NCBI RefSeq assembly: GCF_012489685.1
Contig: NC_080043.1
Coordinates: 63,853,920-63,917,919, forward strand
DNA: 64,000 bases
Direction of reading: 5' to 3'
Source of the DNA: Lotus japonicus
Lineage: Eukaryota > Streptophyta > Magnoliopsida > Fabales > Fabaceae
In this document: in pieces, positions 23,601-34,870 of the stretch
Numbering within the stretch: position 1 is the stretch's first letter
Layout: each line of letters starts with the position of its first letter
The notes under the pieces: generated by a model
What the model was told of the DNA's origin: nothing
Database searches by the model: none
Seen by the model: the letters and a program-made list of their open reading frames with translations, nothing else
Position numbers and translations under genes: made by a program

Positions 23601-24273
23601 CGCCTTGGCTTTGGTTGCATGTTTGTGTTTGGGCGGTCGATGTCGATGGCCGATTGGTTTTCGATGGTCTCTCCCTCGGGGGAAATCAGGTTTGAGATGG
23701 GGGACCGGACTGACGAGTGTGGACGTCTGACGAAAGGAGCTTTACGACGCATGGAGCTGAGCTTCAACTTGCCGACTTCAGTTCGCTGTGGACTCGGTTA
23801 TGTGAGCAGTAATGGAAGGGTAGGTTTAGGCAGGCATCATATTTTGTGTAGAGCTCTGAATCGTCTTACTTTTGGGACAGGGTAGGTTTCCGATGCATGG
23901 CTTTTCGTGTGGTTCTCTTATTGAGGGATCACAGTGAGTCAGTCGGACTGTAGGGGTTTTTGCTTAGGCCATTTTGAGGCCGACTTTCTCCTAGTGGGTT
24001 GTAATTATAAACTTTCGCACTTAAACTTCTGGGTCTGTATATATTTGCCTACGGGCACACTACTTTGGAGTCACTGCGAGTGCGCGTGACGGGAGAGTGC
24101 AGCTGTGGCTGTACATGTGTATATATTTGTATATTGGTTAGTTTAGTGGTTGGGCTATGTCTTTATTTTCTATTGCTTGATTTAAAAGGAATCAAACGAA
24201 AAAAAATTACCTGTTTTCCGCGTGAAGTCTATTTTTGGTTACTAAAGTGACACCTGGAAACCGGGGTGTTACA
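20627..24273 (+). repeat. Chromovirus-like 3' LTR
   Basis: 3647 bp, nearly identical to 13325-16944. It has small extra segments near 21505-21570 and 21945-21965 and lacks ~10 bp near 23640. It carries the same two hairpin arrays at ~22790-23092 and ~23169-23418. Confidence 0.93.
22790..23418 (+). repeat. Hairpin arrays 1 and 2 in 3' LTR
   Basis: Same structures as in the 5' LTR. Near 23366 one arm reads GTGAAG...CTTCAC where the 5' LTR has GTGATG...CTTCAC, so the 3' LTR copy pairs perfectly. The next copy has GTGGCG...CGTCAC, a G-U-type pair where the 5' LTR has GTGACG...CGTCAC. Confidence 0.85.
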
Positions 24274-24278
24274 CCCTC
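24274..24278. repeat. Target-site duplication CCCTC, right copy
   Basis: Matches 13320-13324 across the chromovirus-like element. Confidence 0.92.
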
Positions 24279-25076
24279 AATCTCCACATGGATGGTAAAA
24301 CTCCCAGGATCCCTTCTCTTCTTAGGCATTTTTCTTTGCAAGATGGCACTACACTCCTCGGTCATCATGATAGTTTCATCAACCTCACTCAACTTCCTTC
24401 TCTTACTTAAAATGTCCTTCATGAACTTAGCATAGATAGGCATTTGTTCTAAAGCATCGGAAAAAGGGATATCAATATGGAGTTTCTTAAAAACATCAAT
24501 AAATTTTGAAAACTTTTTATCCAAATTCTTTTTAGCCAATGCTTTAGGAAATGGAACTTTGCTAAGCTCAGGAATAGGATCATTCATCAATCTAGTTTTA
24601 ATAGGAACACTCCTTTCCTTCTCAACTATCTTCTCACTTTTTCCCTCAATTTGCTTTTTTAACTCATGTAACACTTTCTCACTCCTAGTGGTAACAACAA
24701 CATAATTTTCTTGTCCGGGATTAGGGATAGTATCGGAACGAAATTTACCTTGAGGCCTTTTGGCAATTTGCTTGGCTAGCTGGCCAAGTTGGTTCTTCAA
24801 GTTCTTGATAGCCGCCTCTTGGTTCTTATGGTTGTTGTTCATGCGGTTGATGCAACTCTCCAATAGCTCCTCTAAGCTCTTCTTGCCACCATCATTTTCA
24901 CCAACTTGCTCTTGGACTTGTTGAGAAAGTCCAGAGCTTTGACCTTGGAAACCCTGACTAGTAATGGTGCAAAATTCACTAACATTGGGCCCTCCAATAG
25001 CCACACACTCCACTTTGGCTGCTGTAGCACCGACCAAATTGGTCGCCTTTATGTGATTTTGAATCTCCGCAATTCG
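24279..25076 (-). pseudogene. Athila-like gag, C-terminal part
   Basis: This minus frame is in phase with 25077-25750 but separated by one stop just after ...KQLS. It holds a Gln/Lys-rich linker with EAAIKNLKNQLGQLAKQI, the conserved Athila-type gag segment that precedes the protease, then ...FSKFIDVFKKLHIDIPFSDA, the motif usually found between gag and protease in Athila/Tat elements. It continues in frame into 13319-12566 once the chromovirus insertion is ignored. Confidence 0.82.
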
Positions 25077-25750
25077 TTATGAGAGTTGCTTGTTGGAGGC
25101 CAAGAGCTTGTCGTAAGCTTCCACTTCAAGCTTACTCCTTCGGGTTTGGCGATCATTTTCAGAGTTCATGGCTCTCGCTGCCATCTTTTCTATTAAGTCA
25201 TACACCGCTTGTGGGGGAAGAGCATCGAACTCGCCATTTGAAGCCGCATCTAGGCCAAAACTCCAAGAGTATTGTAGACCATCGTAAAATGTGGCAACCA
25301 ATTCAGCTTGGGTGAGATTGTGTTGAGGACATTTCCTCAAGAGCTTCTTGAAACGCTCCCAAGCTTCATAGAGATTTTCTTCAGTGGGTTGCACAAAATT
25401 CATGATGTCTTTTTTCAATTTCCTCAAAAGGGCTCTTGGGAAGAACCTTGTTGTGAACTTTTCCACTAAGTCTTCCCAAGTAGTGAAGCTCCCTTGAGGT
25501 TGAGAATTCAGCCATTCCTCAGCGGCGTCCTTCAAAGAAAATGGAAACAAGCTCAACCGAATTACATCCGCCGAAACATTGTTCACCCGGTAAGTGTTGC
25601 AATTCCGGATGAACCTCTCCATGTGAGCATGTGGATCTTCCAAAGTACCTCCACCATATTGGTTTTGGCTCACCAAGTTGAAGAATGCCGGTCTCAATTC
25701 AAATTTTCCCACTCCCTCGGGAAAGACAATGCTCCCGGGATAGTCATAAC
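25077..25750 (-). pseudogene. Athila-like gag, capsid core
   Basis: Contains the Retrotrans_gag-type core: LFPFSLKDAAEEWLNSQP, then TTWEDLVEKFTTRFFP, then NLYEAWERFKKLLRKCPQH and FYDGL. It forms the virus-like particle shell in autonomous relatives. The N-terminus was cut off by the Sirevirus at 25751; the same frame resumes at 37925 on the far side. Confidence 0.88.
25746..25750. repeat. Target-site duplication ATAAC, left copy
   Basis: ATAAC precedes TGAAGGTGCG and recurs at 37920-37924 after TTACA. Confidence 0.93.
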
Positions 25751-26988
25751 TGAAGGTGCGAAAAACACTTGAAAGGGGGGTTTGAATAGAGTTTTTGAAT
25801 CTCGGGTATACTTTTCAGCTTTTTCAAAACTCAAAGATAAAAACTAAGTGCTGAATAATAGGAAGTAAAGCACACGAGTATTTTATCCTGGTTCACTTGA
25901 GATAAAAGCTCAAGCTAATCCAGTCCACCTGTGAAGGTGATTTCTTCCTTCTTCTGATGAAGGCAATCCACTAAAATCAATGAGTGTTACAACTGCACTT
26001 TGCAACCTGCTAAGTGACTAACAATACACTGATTTTCTCACTAGTATCCTCTTAAGAAGCTGATCTGCCGATCCTCTTAAGACTAGCTAAATACTGAATC
26101 AGCCTTGATTCAGTCCTCTCAAGATCCGACCAACCTTGGTCTCTTAATGAACTTTACAAAATGTGTAAAAGGTTTCGGGTTTACAATAAGTGCTTCTAAC
26201 AAGCGAATAGTAAACTCAGAAGTTTAAGAACAGTGAAGAAATAATGCTAAGAGAATGGTTCGTATGTGTTGAATATTTTCAGCAAAGTTTCTCTTCCTCT
26301 TTCTTCTTTCTTCAGCCTTTATATACTCCAAGACTTGTGATGTAGCCGTTGCTAGGGTTTTATCCGTTGGAGTGGCAATTCTGTAATATCAGACTGCTAG
26401 GCTGTACAAGGTAGGTGGCGGACAGACTGAGACTTGTACGATGTTGTACTGTGATAGCGACCTGTCCTCTCACCGGTTGACTGAGATGAAGGAGCTTCAG
26501 ATGAACGTTGATGAAGCTTCTGATCATCGTCAGATTGGAGCTTGGATTCCCCTGACCGTGCAACTTTTCTTCTGAACAAGTTCCTCAGAACTTCTGATCA
26601 TCAGAGCTAGAATAGCTTGGGTCTTCAGAACCAACTTCTTGTAAGTCTTCAGAACTTGAGTCTTCTGCTTCTGGACCGTTCCACTGGAACATCTGGTCTT
26701 CAGAACTTCTGACTTGAGTTCTTCAGATCTTCTTGAGAGCTTCCATCTTCAGAACTTCTGAAGTATTTGCCACTGTTCAGAACGAACATGGTAGGATGAA
26801 GAGCTCTCTTTTTAGTAACCCTTGGTTCTTCTTCTTCTGAACGAATAGGCTTGGGTCAGATTCAGAACCTGTTTGTCACAACTTAAAAAGACAAACGTTA
26901 GGGTACCACAATTGTTCATCATCACAAACCTTAATTGTAATCATCAAAATATAGAGATGCAACCACTGATCAAACCTTGATCTTACAA
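25751..26988 (-). repeat. Sirevirus 3' LTR
   Basis: 1238 bp; on the minus strand TGTAAGATCAAGG...CACCTTCA. Matches 36682-37919. Rich in TTCAGAA/TTCTGAA words. ORF 26360-26563 also occurs in the other LTR and is not a gene. Confidence 0.95.
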
Positions 26989-27611
26989 TCTCCCCCTTTT
27001 TGATGATGACAAAACAAGTATTTTGATGAACAATTTTTACACAGTAAACTGAATACACAAGAGAGAAAGGATCAGAGATTAAACTTATCCTTGTGTAACG
27101 GTTTGCAATGCTCTTTCTGAATCTGGGTTAAAACCTGATTCTGAGCAAGGGTCTCCCCCTGACTCCCCCTGAATCTATGACTTGATGAATTTGTGAAGAA
27201 ACTAGATTCGGAGTCTGGTTATGTGATCAGAATTTACGCTTGAAGAGATGTATACTCATCAGAAGTGATGGTTTCAGAACTTAGCGTATCTCACATAATG
27301 ACATAGAGTCTTGTTCAGATATAATTGGAATAAAGCGTTAGAAGCAAGATTAGTTCAAAATGTATTCCTTATCTGAGACGCTTGACAATATCTATGTGCT
27401 ATAAGTATTGATACTTGTTCTCCTCTACTGGTTTTATGTAATATAAAAATTTATCAAAACCAATTTATGTACTCCCCCTTTTTTTCATAATCAAAAAGAG
27501 TGAAAAACACAGACAACAATAACAATAACAGGAAATGATGCAACTAAATATGTTATTATTACTGAACGGAGAAGAAGTACAAGGGAGAGAGAGGAATGAA
27601 GAAGACTAATC
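26989..27611 (-). other. Sirevirus 3' untranslated region with multiple polypurine tracts
   Basis: On the minus strand the canonical polypurine tract AAAAAGGGGGAGAT abuts the 3' LTR (26989-27003). Further tracts with the core AGGGGGAG occur at ~27151-27171 (two copies) and ~27471-27485. Repeated tracts here are a known Sirevirus hallmark. No ORF is supported in between. Confidence 0.85.
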
Positions 27612-28028
27612 CTAGATAAATAGGAACGCTCGAGAATTCTTCATGGAGAGAAGGTGAAGGTGGAGGGGACGAATGTCCTGATCAATTGAGGCTAACTGAG
27701 CTGCTAGCTCCTCCTTCAACGCCACATTCTCCTGGACCGCCTCTGGATCCGCTACATCGTTATCTGCTTCATATTCCAGAAGCATGCAAATGCCCTGGAA
27801 TTGATCTTCAACGTCCTTCCGACGATTGGTCAGACGGAGGAGGTCAGCCAGAACTTCTTGAAGGTTCTGAAGACAGAGAGTCTGATGAGAGGTGAGCCAA
27901 CAGGTCAGAAGATGCTCAATCTTCTCAATAGCTTGAGAGATCTCAGAAGAGGAAAGATTAACACTCCATGGAAAGACTTGGTCAAATACCAAAGTCTTGA
28001 GTTCAGAAATCAAATCGACAGAAGTCAT
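27612..28028 (-). CDS. Small Sirevirus ORF between env-like gene and 3' LTR
   Basis: 138 residues, intact. It is Leu/Glu/Gln-rich with heptad-like stretches (e.g. AIEKIEHLLTCWL, LQEVLADLLRLTNRRK, ENVALKEELAAQLASI), so probably helical or coiled-coil. No signal peptide or membrane segment. It lies 228 nt downstream of the env-like stop. I do not recognise a family. It may be a tail exon of the env-like gene or a separate accessory protein; its being open in an element with other frame breaks makes selection possible but unproven. Confidence 0.55.
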   Translation of the reverse strand: MTSVDLISELKTLVFDQVFPWSVNLSSSEISQAIEKIEHLLTCWLTSHQTLCLQNLQEVLADLLRLTNRRKDVEDQFQGICMLLEYEADNDVADPEAVQENVALKEELAAQLASIDQDIRPLHLHLLSMKNSRAFLFI

Positions 28029-28256
28029 TCTTGAACAAGGAGTAATGAAACAGAATGATGAGGGAGTGAATTGCTTTGTGATGAAGAGGAAGGATGGCGA
28101 AGATTATAAGGAGAAAAGAAAAACTTATCAAATCATAAAGGCATGTAAGTTACTAAATGCACGGTGCATTGAATCAGATAAGAAATAATTAAACATAGTC
28201 AGCATAAAATAAATGCGGTCATAACAATTAAATGTATGCATGATAGAGATGAGGAA

Positions 28257-30806
28257 TCATGGCTTGGAAGAGGAGGGAAGGTTTTCCATTAGATACTTCA
28301 TGATGGCCTCCATTTTGCTTGATGATTCTGCAATCTGCTTGCTTTGCTCAGTCTGAACTTGTCCTTGTTGCTCAACCATCTGAAACAATCGTTGCTGATC
28401 ATCTTGAATCCTGTCGATCCGGGCAGCTAAAACGGCAACTTCTGGAGCTGGAGCAGAGGGAGGAACATCTGATGCTTGTGGATGAGTGGCAGCTTCAGCT
28501 TCTGAAGTTATAACAGTATCAATGTGAATCGGCCCTTGTTTCAGAACCTCATTAGCATCTGCATCTTCCAGAATAACTATACCATCTGTGCTTTCTTCTT
28601 CTTCCTTTGCTGAAACCATCTCAACATCCTCTGAGGTACATTCAGAGACAACACATGATCTTTCAGCCATAGCTCGTCTCAGAGGCTCACACACCTTGTG
28701 CAGCACTCTCTGCCTCTGCTCATAGGCCCTCTCAGATGCATCATGAACTCTGAGTCTTTTCTCCCTGCTAAGCTGCTTCTGAAGTTCATAACCTTTGCCT
28801 TCTGACCAACTCTCAAATGCAGACCATAGACTATCAACAAGAGAAGCATCAAACTGATTATCAGTTACCTGATACAGCCAGTTCACCCTTCTGATTGCTT
28901 CTGCAGAAAACTCCTGAATGAGTTGAGGAAGACTCTGAGGGAGGAAAGAGGTGGCCAGGGTCAGAACAGGCTGAGGAGTTCTGGCAGCATTGGAGCTCGA
29001 AGCATTTGATTCTTCCATGTGTTCAGTAGGAATGGAATCAATCTCATGATCCTTCTCGACGCCTGAGTGATCTGATTCATCCATATGCTCAGCTTCAGAG
29101 ATAGTATCTGGCCTTTGCCTTGAGGTGACAGTCTTCTCAGGTGAAGTGAAACTCAGATCCTGTGAGTTGACTGCTGAGTAATTGGACAAGGATACATAGG
29201 AGGTCTCAGCAGCGTCTGGAATCCAATCTTCAAAATTGGAAGCAATTTGTTGAAGAGGCTTCACATTGAAAGGCGGCTCAAGGATTTGGACATCATCATC
29301 TTCCTTCTCTTTCTCAGCAGGGATCTCACCAGTCTGGGTTATGAGAAAGGTGTGTGGAGTAGATGCTGGCTTGGAAGTGAATTGCTGAACTAAGGTCTTT
29401 AGAGTTGCCTCACTTTGAATAATGCCTTGAATGAAGGAATTTAAGGGAGGTACTGGTTCAGTTGGGATGGATGTGGAAGATGTGTAAATTGGAATGGAAG
29501 GAATGTCTGTGGTAGCTGTTTGGATGGTTGAAATAGGAGCTTGAGGTTCAGCTTGTGTGTGAGTTTGTGTTTCAGGTTGAGTGGGTGCTGTTTGGGTTAA
29601 GGTGGGCATGGAAGTAGATATAGGCAGGGGTTGTTCAGGTACAACTACTAAAGCAGAATCAGAATTAATGCTTTCAGTAATTACCTTAGCATGGCTTCTG
29701 ATAGGTGAGGTTCTGGTGAGTTGGACAGCCCTTGCTGGATCAGAAGTTCTTTTAGATCTTCTTTCACGTTGTACTTCTGAAGCAGATTCAGAAGCTTGTT
29801 CTGCAACTGTCTCTTTCTGCTGAAGGGGACCTTTCAGAGGCAACTTTCTTCTTCTTACCAAGTGTACCTCAACAGAATCTGTGGATTCTTCAGCCTCTGA
29901 GGAGTCTCTTATACCCTGAATTACATTCTGGATGATCTCATGGTCATCCTGCTCATCTTCCTCTTCCTCAAGAATGATTTTGCGTCTCTTAGCCAGAGGC
30001 CTGTCTTCATCTTCAGTTTCCTCACTTGAGAAGTCTTCCCATGTGTCTTCTGAGCTTTCAGAATCAGACATTTGTTGTTGTTGAGTTGAGGTTCTCTTCA
30101 GAGACCTTTCAGAAGATGCTTCCCTGATGATCACGGTCTTGGAAGCAGCCTTCTTCTTTGCAGGTTCCTCTATCAGAATCCCTTTGCCCTTAGGATCTGA
30201 GGGCTTGCTGCTTGTTGCTCTTCTGGATTTCCTGGTAGTCAGCTTAGGAGGACTTTCAGGAAGGGTGTTAACGAATTCTGTAAGGGTGATAGGATCTCCT
30301 TGTCTTCTGAGCATCCTTACATATTCCAGAATGCATGCTGGATTGTCCTTCTTGGACCAAATAGGAAAGTCATCAATGGGGTAATTCCTCTGACGAACTT
30401 CATCAGAAGTGTCTTCTTTGGGAGCTACTTTGATCTTCTCAATGATCTGCATTTTCTTTAACTTTGTGCCATTGAGGGTATCACCAACTATCGTGGCCAG
30501 ATCTTCGTGAAGTTCAAGATCTGATAGAGTCTTAACAAGCTTGTTTTGGACGAAGATATCTGACAGTAGCCTTCCATACGAAATGTAGGAGATGAATCTC
30601 TTGTTCTCAGAACCAGTTGTGGTCCTTGATTTTTCCACACACTCCTTCAGATAATTGAAAAGAAGGAATGGCAGACATATAAGCTCACCAGTTGAAATGT
30701 AGTACATGATTACCTTCTGAGTTGCATTCAGGTAATCAGTTCCTCCAGTTCTAGGGTGAATGCAGTGCATGAAGATCTTTTGCCAAATCTTCATCTCAGA
30801 CTTCAA
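28257..30806 (-). pseudogene. Sirevirus env-like gene, main part (frame-shifted from 31318)
   Basis: 849-residue frame. The first ~200 residues continue a plant-transposon-type globular domain (…WQKIFMHCIHPRTGGTDYLN, then YISTGELICLPFLLFNYLKE with a short hydrophobic patch). The middle is very Ser/Glu/Thr-rich and low-complexity (~200-600) with basic patches (RRKLPL, AKRRK). The end is predicted coiled coil (AARIDRIQDDQQRLFQMVEQ). The position after pol matches the env-like ORF of SIRE-type elements, but I see no convincing signal peptide or transmembrane anchor. The first ~170 codons lie in another phase (30803-31318), overlapping by 4 nt, so one frameshift has split the gene. Confidence 0.8.
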
Positions 30807-31318
30807 GTCCTTAAAGCTGTACTTGATTTCTCGTAAGACCAGTTATCATAGAGCGCCTTGTTGACAACGGTCCTCATTCCAGCGACATTTGCTTCAACAT
30901 TCTTGATCCTTTTTCCCTCCTGGAACTTCATACCCAGCAGCTTTGCAATAGATTCTTCAGAGATCACAATTTTCTTGCCCAGTACATGGGAGACGACGTA
31001 GTAGTCATTGCACACTGCATTTTTCCAGAACTCGACAACCAATTTGTGATAGATTGGACCAACGAGCCTGTTGAAGTACCCAGACCATCCTTGCAACTCG
31101 ACTTGGTTCCTGATATCAAACCCTTGTTGAGCAAGATTATCCAAATCAACTCTTGCTTCGCAGCACACATTCAGTTCTTCCACTTTCTTTGCACAGTTTA
31201 CTACATTTGGTGCATTCAGAATCTTCTGAGCTTCCTCGAATCTTTGCTTCTCCTGATCTTTGGCAGTTTGTGTGGTAGCAGCATAAACATTCGCCTTAGG
31301 TTTCCTTGATTTACCCAT
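30803..31318 (-). pseudogene. Sirevirus env-like gene, N-terminal part
   Basis: 171 residues starting MGKSRKPKANVYAATTQTAK, a basic head followed by a globular stretch (LQGWSGYFNRLVGPIYHKLV, EFWKNAV, KKIVISEESIAKLLGM). This resembles the 'putative plant transposon protein' domain found in env-like ORFs and other legume transposon ORFs. The start is chosen as the first ATG after the pol stop (425 nt away). The frame then shifts near 30806 into the longer downstream ORF. Confidence 0.78.
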
Positions 31319-31743
31319 GATTCTTAGAGGATGAGGTTTTAGGGTTCAGAGAAAGGGGAAATGTTGGAGGGAGAAGTATGAATGAATGCAATGCACACGG
31401 GAGTTTCAAAACCGTAAGTGTAAGTGAGTGGGAGATCGTGTGTGATAGTGTATATGTGGGTTTAATGGTAACCGTTGACAGTTTTTCTAAGAAATTAAAG
31501 GCAAAATCAACGGTTATAAAGTATATAGTCTGAAAATAGCATAGTAGAGGAGAGTAGACACCATCATTATAGCAGATATACCACGCGACTCAAGGAACTA
31601 TGTCACAAATGAAGAGACACGTGTATTGTTGTCTACCACAGAAGTTTAACCAGTGGGTTAAGTGCTTCTGATCGAGTAACTTCTGAAAGAGGTAACATCT
31701 GATGACTTCAGAGGTACCATGGTCAGAAGTTCTGAAGAAAACC
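31319..31743 (-). other. Spacer between pol and env-like gene
   Basis: 425 nt with no ORF. It would hold a splice acceptor or internal promoter if the env-like gene is separately expressed; none was identified. Confidence 0.5.
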
Positions 31744-34446
31744 TTACTCTGGACAAAAATCCATGTTCAGGTTTTCAAGAATAAATAAAAACCTATCTTC
31801 TGCTAAGGGCTTAGTGAAAATATCTGCCCACTGATGGTCAGTATCAACATACTCTAGTGATAGAGTGCCCTTCTGAACATGATCACGAATATAATGATAT
31901 TTTACCTCTATATGCTTTGCTCTTGAGTGTAGAATGGGGTTCTTGCTGAGTGAAATAGCAGTTGTGTTGTCACAATAGATAGGAACCTTCTTCAGAGACA
32001 ACCCATAATCTTCTAGATGATTCTTCATCCATATGGTTTGTGTACAGCATGTGGCAGCTGAGACATATTCTGCTTCAGCAGTTGATAGAGCAATTGTGTT
32101 CTGTCTTTTGCTTGACCACGTGACAAGATTTGATCCAAGGAAATGGCAGCTTCCAGAAGTGCTTTTTCTTTCCACTCTATCTCCAGCAAAGTCAGCATCA
32201 CAAAAACCTGAAAGTGTATACTCTGATGTTTTTCTATACATCAAGCCAAGGTTAGTGGTTCCTTTCAGATATTTGAGGATCCTCTTAACAGCAGTTAAGT
32301 GAGTCTCTCTAGGATCTGATTGGAACCTAGCACAGAGATGCACACTAAACAATATATCAGGTCTAGATGCGGTTAAGTAAAGAAGAGAGTCTATCATTCC
32401 ACGATAGAGCTTCTGACAAACCTTAGAGGAAACTTCCTCTTTCTCAAGAATGCATGTTGGATGCATTGGAGTCTTTGAGATGTTGCAGTCACTCATGTTG
32501 AACTTCTTCAGAAGTTCCAGGGTGTACTTCTTCTGATGGATATAGGTGACTCCTGGTCGTTGATCTATTTGAATTCCCAGGAAGTATTTAAGTTCTCCCA
32601 TCATGCTCATTTCAAATTCAGCCTGCATTAACTTAGAAAATTCCTTGCACAAGGAGGGATTAGCAGAACCAAAAATGATATCATCAACATAAATCTGAAC
32701 TATAAGAATGTCATTCTTATAGGTTCTGCAGAAAAGAGTATTGTCACATTTACCCCTTACAAACTCATTTTGTAGAAGAAAGGAACTGAGCCTTTCATAC
32801 CACGCTCTGGGAGCTTGCTTCAATCCATAGAGTGACTTCTTGAGCTTGTAGACATGCTCTGGGTGTTTGTCATCTTCAAAGCCAGGAGGTTGCTTGACAT
32901 ACACTTCTTCTGAAATGTAGCCATTGAGGAAGGCACTTTTGACGTCCATCTGGTGAAGAATGATGTTGTGATTTACTGAGAAGGAAATCAGTAGCCTTAT
33001 AGCTTCAAGCCTTGCTACAGGAGCAAAGGTCTCAGTGTAATCAATTCCCTCTTGTTGACTGTAGCCTTGAGCTACCAGTCTTGCCTTATTTCTTGTTACT
33101 TCTCCTTTTTCATTCAGCTTGTTTCTGAACACCCACTTGGTTCCTATGACATGGAACCCTTTAGGTTTAGGCATTAAGGTCCATACATCATTCTTGGTGA
33201 ACTGATCTAGCTCTTCTTGCATTGCTTGAATCCAGCCTTTGTCTTCAAGAGCTTCATCAACTGATTTTGGCTCAATGAGAGACACAAATCCCTTCAGACT
33301 CAGAAGAGTCTCTTCTGAAGGTTTGAGCATAGACCTGGTTCTGACGGGAGCATCTTTGTTGCCAATGATCAGTTCTTCTGGATGAGAAGCAACTATTCTT
33401 TTCTTCTTCTGAAGAGGATCAGAAGTTGTTGGAAAATCTTCAGATGCTTCAGCCTCTGGAGCAACATCCTCTGGGCTTTTTATTGGTTGATTTGCTTCTG
33501 AAGAGTCAATGCTTAAATCTGCAAATCTTTCAAACAGCTTTGACTTTTCTGAGCCAAGCTTATCATCAAATCTAATCTGGATGGATTCCTCAACAGTTTG
33601 ATGAATAATATTATAAATTCTAAAACCTTTGGATCTTTCAGAATAACCAAGAAAATAACATTTTAAAGCTTTAGAATCGAATTTACCCAATTGCTCCTTA
33701 GTGTTGAGCATGAAGCAAGTACTTCCGAATGGATGGAAGTAAGAGATGTCAGGTTGTCTTCCATTGCATAGCTCATAAGGAGTTTTCTCCAGAATTGGTC
33801 TAATGGAGATTCTGTTCTGGATGTAGCAAGCAGTGTTGATTGCTTCTGCCCAGAAGTGTTTGGCCATACTTGATTCTTGCATCATGGTGCGTGCCATCTC
33901 CTGAAGAGTTCTATTCTTTCTTTCAACTACTCCATTTTGTTGAGGAGTGCGAGGACAAGAGAAGTTGTGAGAGATTCCTTGAGAGTTGAATAAATCTTCA
34001 AAAGCTTTGTTCTCAAATTCTCCACCATGGTCACTTCTGACAGTAATCACGGAAGATTGAAACTCCTTCTGAACTTGGGTAATGAAGTTGGTAAACACAG
34101 TATGTGTTTCATCTTTGTGCCTTAGGAACTTTACCCATGTCCACCTGCTATAATCATCTACAATGACTAACCCATACTTCTTTCCTCCAATGGATTCAGT
34201 TTTCACTGGTCCAAAGAGATCAATGTGAAGTAGCTCAAGGGGCCTTGTTGTAGATACTACATTCTTTGCTTTAAAAGGCTTCTTGGTGAATTTACCCTTC
34301 TGACAAGCTTCACATACAGCCTCTGATGAATACTTCAGATGAGGCAATCCTCTGACGAGATTTAGCTTGCTAAGTTGAGAAATTTTTCTGAGACTTGCAT
34401 GTCCTAGGCGTCTGTGCCAGATCCATTGCTCATCATTAACTGACAT
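31744..34446 (-). pseudogene. Sirevirus pol: integrase, reverse transcriptase, RNase H
   Basis: A 900-residue open frame. N-terminal HHCC integrase zinc finger (HRRLGH...CEACQKGK). Integrase core with HIDLFGP (catalytic D), [10 protein letters not shown] (D) and [11 protein letters not shown] (E), followed by the chromatin-side [15 protein letters not shown] motif. RT from ~residue 410 with [10 protein letters not shown] and catalytic YVDDIIFGS (~585-593). RNase H with [19 protein letters not shown] and [10 protein letters not shown]. All key residues are present, so the enzymatic part looks intact. It is disconnected from the protease by a phase change next to a 31-bp repeat at 34391/34463. 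In the element it would convert RNA to cDNA and insert it. Confidence 0.95.
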
Positions 34447-34493
34447 GAGACACTTGACATCCAGACTTGCATGTCCTAGGCGTCTGTGCCAGA
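34391..34493 (-). repeat. 31-bp direct repeat at the protease-integrase junction
   Basis: Two identical 31-bp copies at 34391-34421 and 34463-34493, 72 bp apart. The left one encodes the HRRLGHAS part of the integrase zinc finger. The right one is extra and coincides with the phase change between protease and integrase, so it is a local duplication that broke the frame. Confidence 0.85.
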
Positions 34494-34870
34494 GGATCTG
34501 ATCTTGTAAATATCATTTTTTCTCTTCCCAGAAAATAAAACGGATCCATCTGTTTGACTAACAGCTTTGCATCCAGTTTGATTGAAGATCACATCGTAAC
34601 CTTTGTCAGCAATTTGGCTTATGGAGAGCAAGTTGTGAAATAATCCTTCCACCAGAAGTACATCATTGATAACTGGAGTTTTTCCATCTCCTATGGAACC
34701 TTTTCCAATAATTTTTCCCTTCTGGTTTCCTCCAAAGCCAACGTCTCCTCCTGACTTAAGCGGTGTCAGTTCTTGGAATATAGACCTTGTGCCCGTCATG
34801 TGTCGCGAGCATCCACTGTCCAGGTACCATGACAGGTGTCTTAACTGAGCTGCATAAGATGTCTGCAACA
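34476..34870 (-). pseudogene. Sirevirus aspartic protease segment
   Basis: In a phase different from gag and pol, the sequence reads WYLDSGCSRHMTG, the copia protease active site (D-S-G), then VGFGGNQKGKIIGKG and LLVEGLFHNLLSISQIADKG, the usual copia protease-to-integrase stretch. Flanked by two frame changes (near 34850 and 34475), so it is an indel-bounded segment of a once continuous gag-pol frame. The nominal ATG at 34952 is not meaningful. Confidence 0.88.

Larger units (their letters stand above)
13325..24273 (+). mobile_element. Chromovirus (Tekay-like) Ty3/gypsy element, mostly gag-only
   Basis: A 10.9-kb insertion flanked by CCCTC, with LTRs TGTAAGACC...GGGGTGTTACA of 3620 bp (13325-16944) and 3647 bp (20627-24273), a tRNA-Met primer-binding site and a polypurine tract. 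The interior is only ~3.7 kb. It has a reduced gag with five zinc knuckles, followed by ~2.6 kb of frame-broken sequence ending in a relic resembling the chromodomain end of chromovirus pol. The two LTRs are nearly identical apart from a few indels, so insertion is recent although the internal genes are dead. It must have moved by proteins supplied in trans, or decayed relatives were copied as such. Confidence 0.88.

Noticed and set aside
28257..31318. True retroviral envelope
   Set aside because: No convincing signal peptide, transmembrane anchor or glycoprotein features; kept as 'env-like' by position only.
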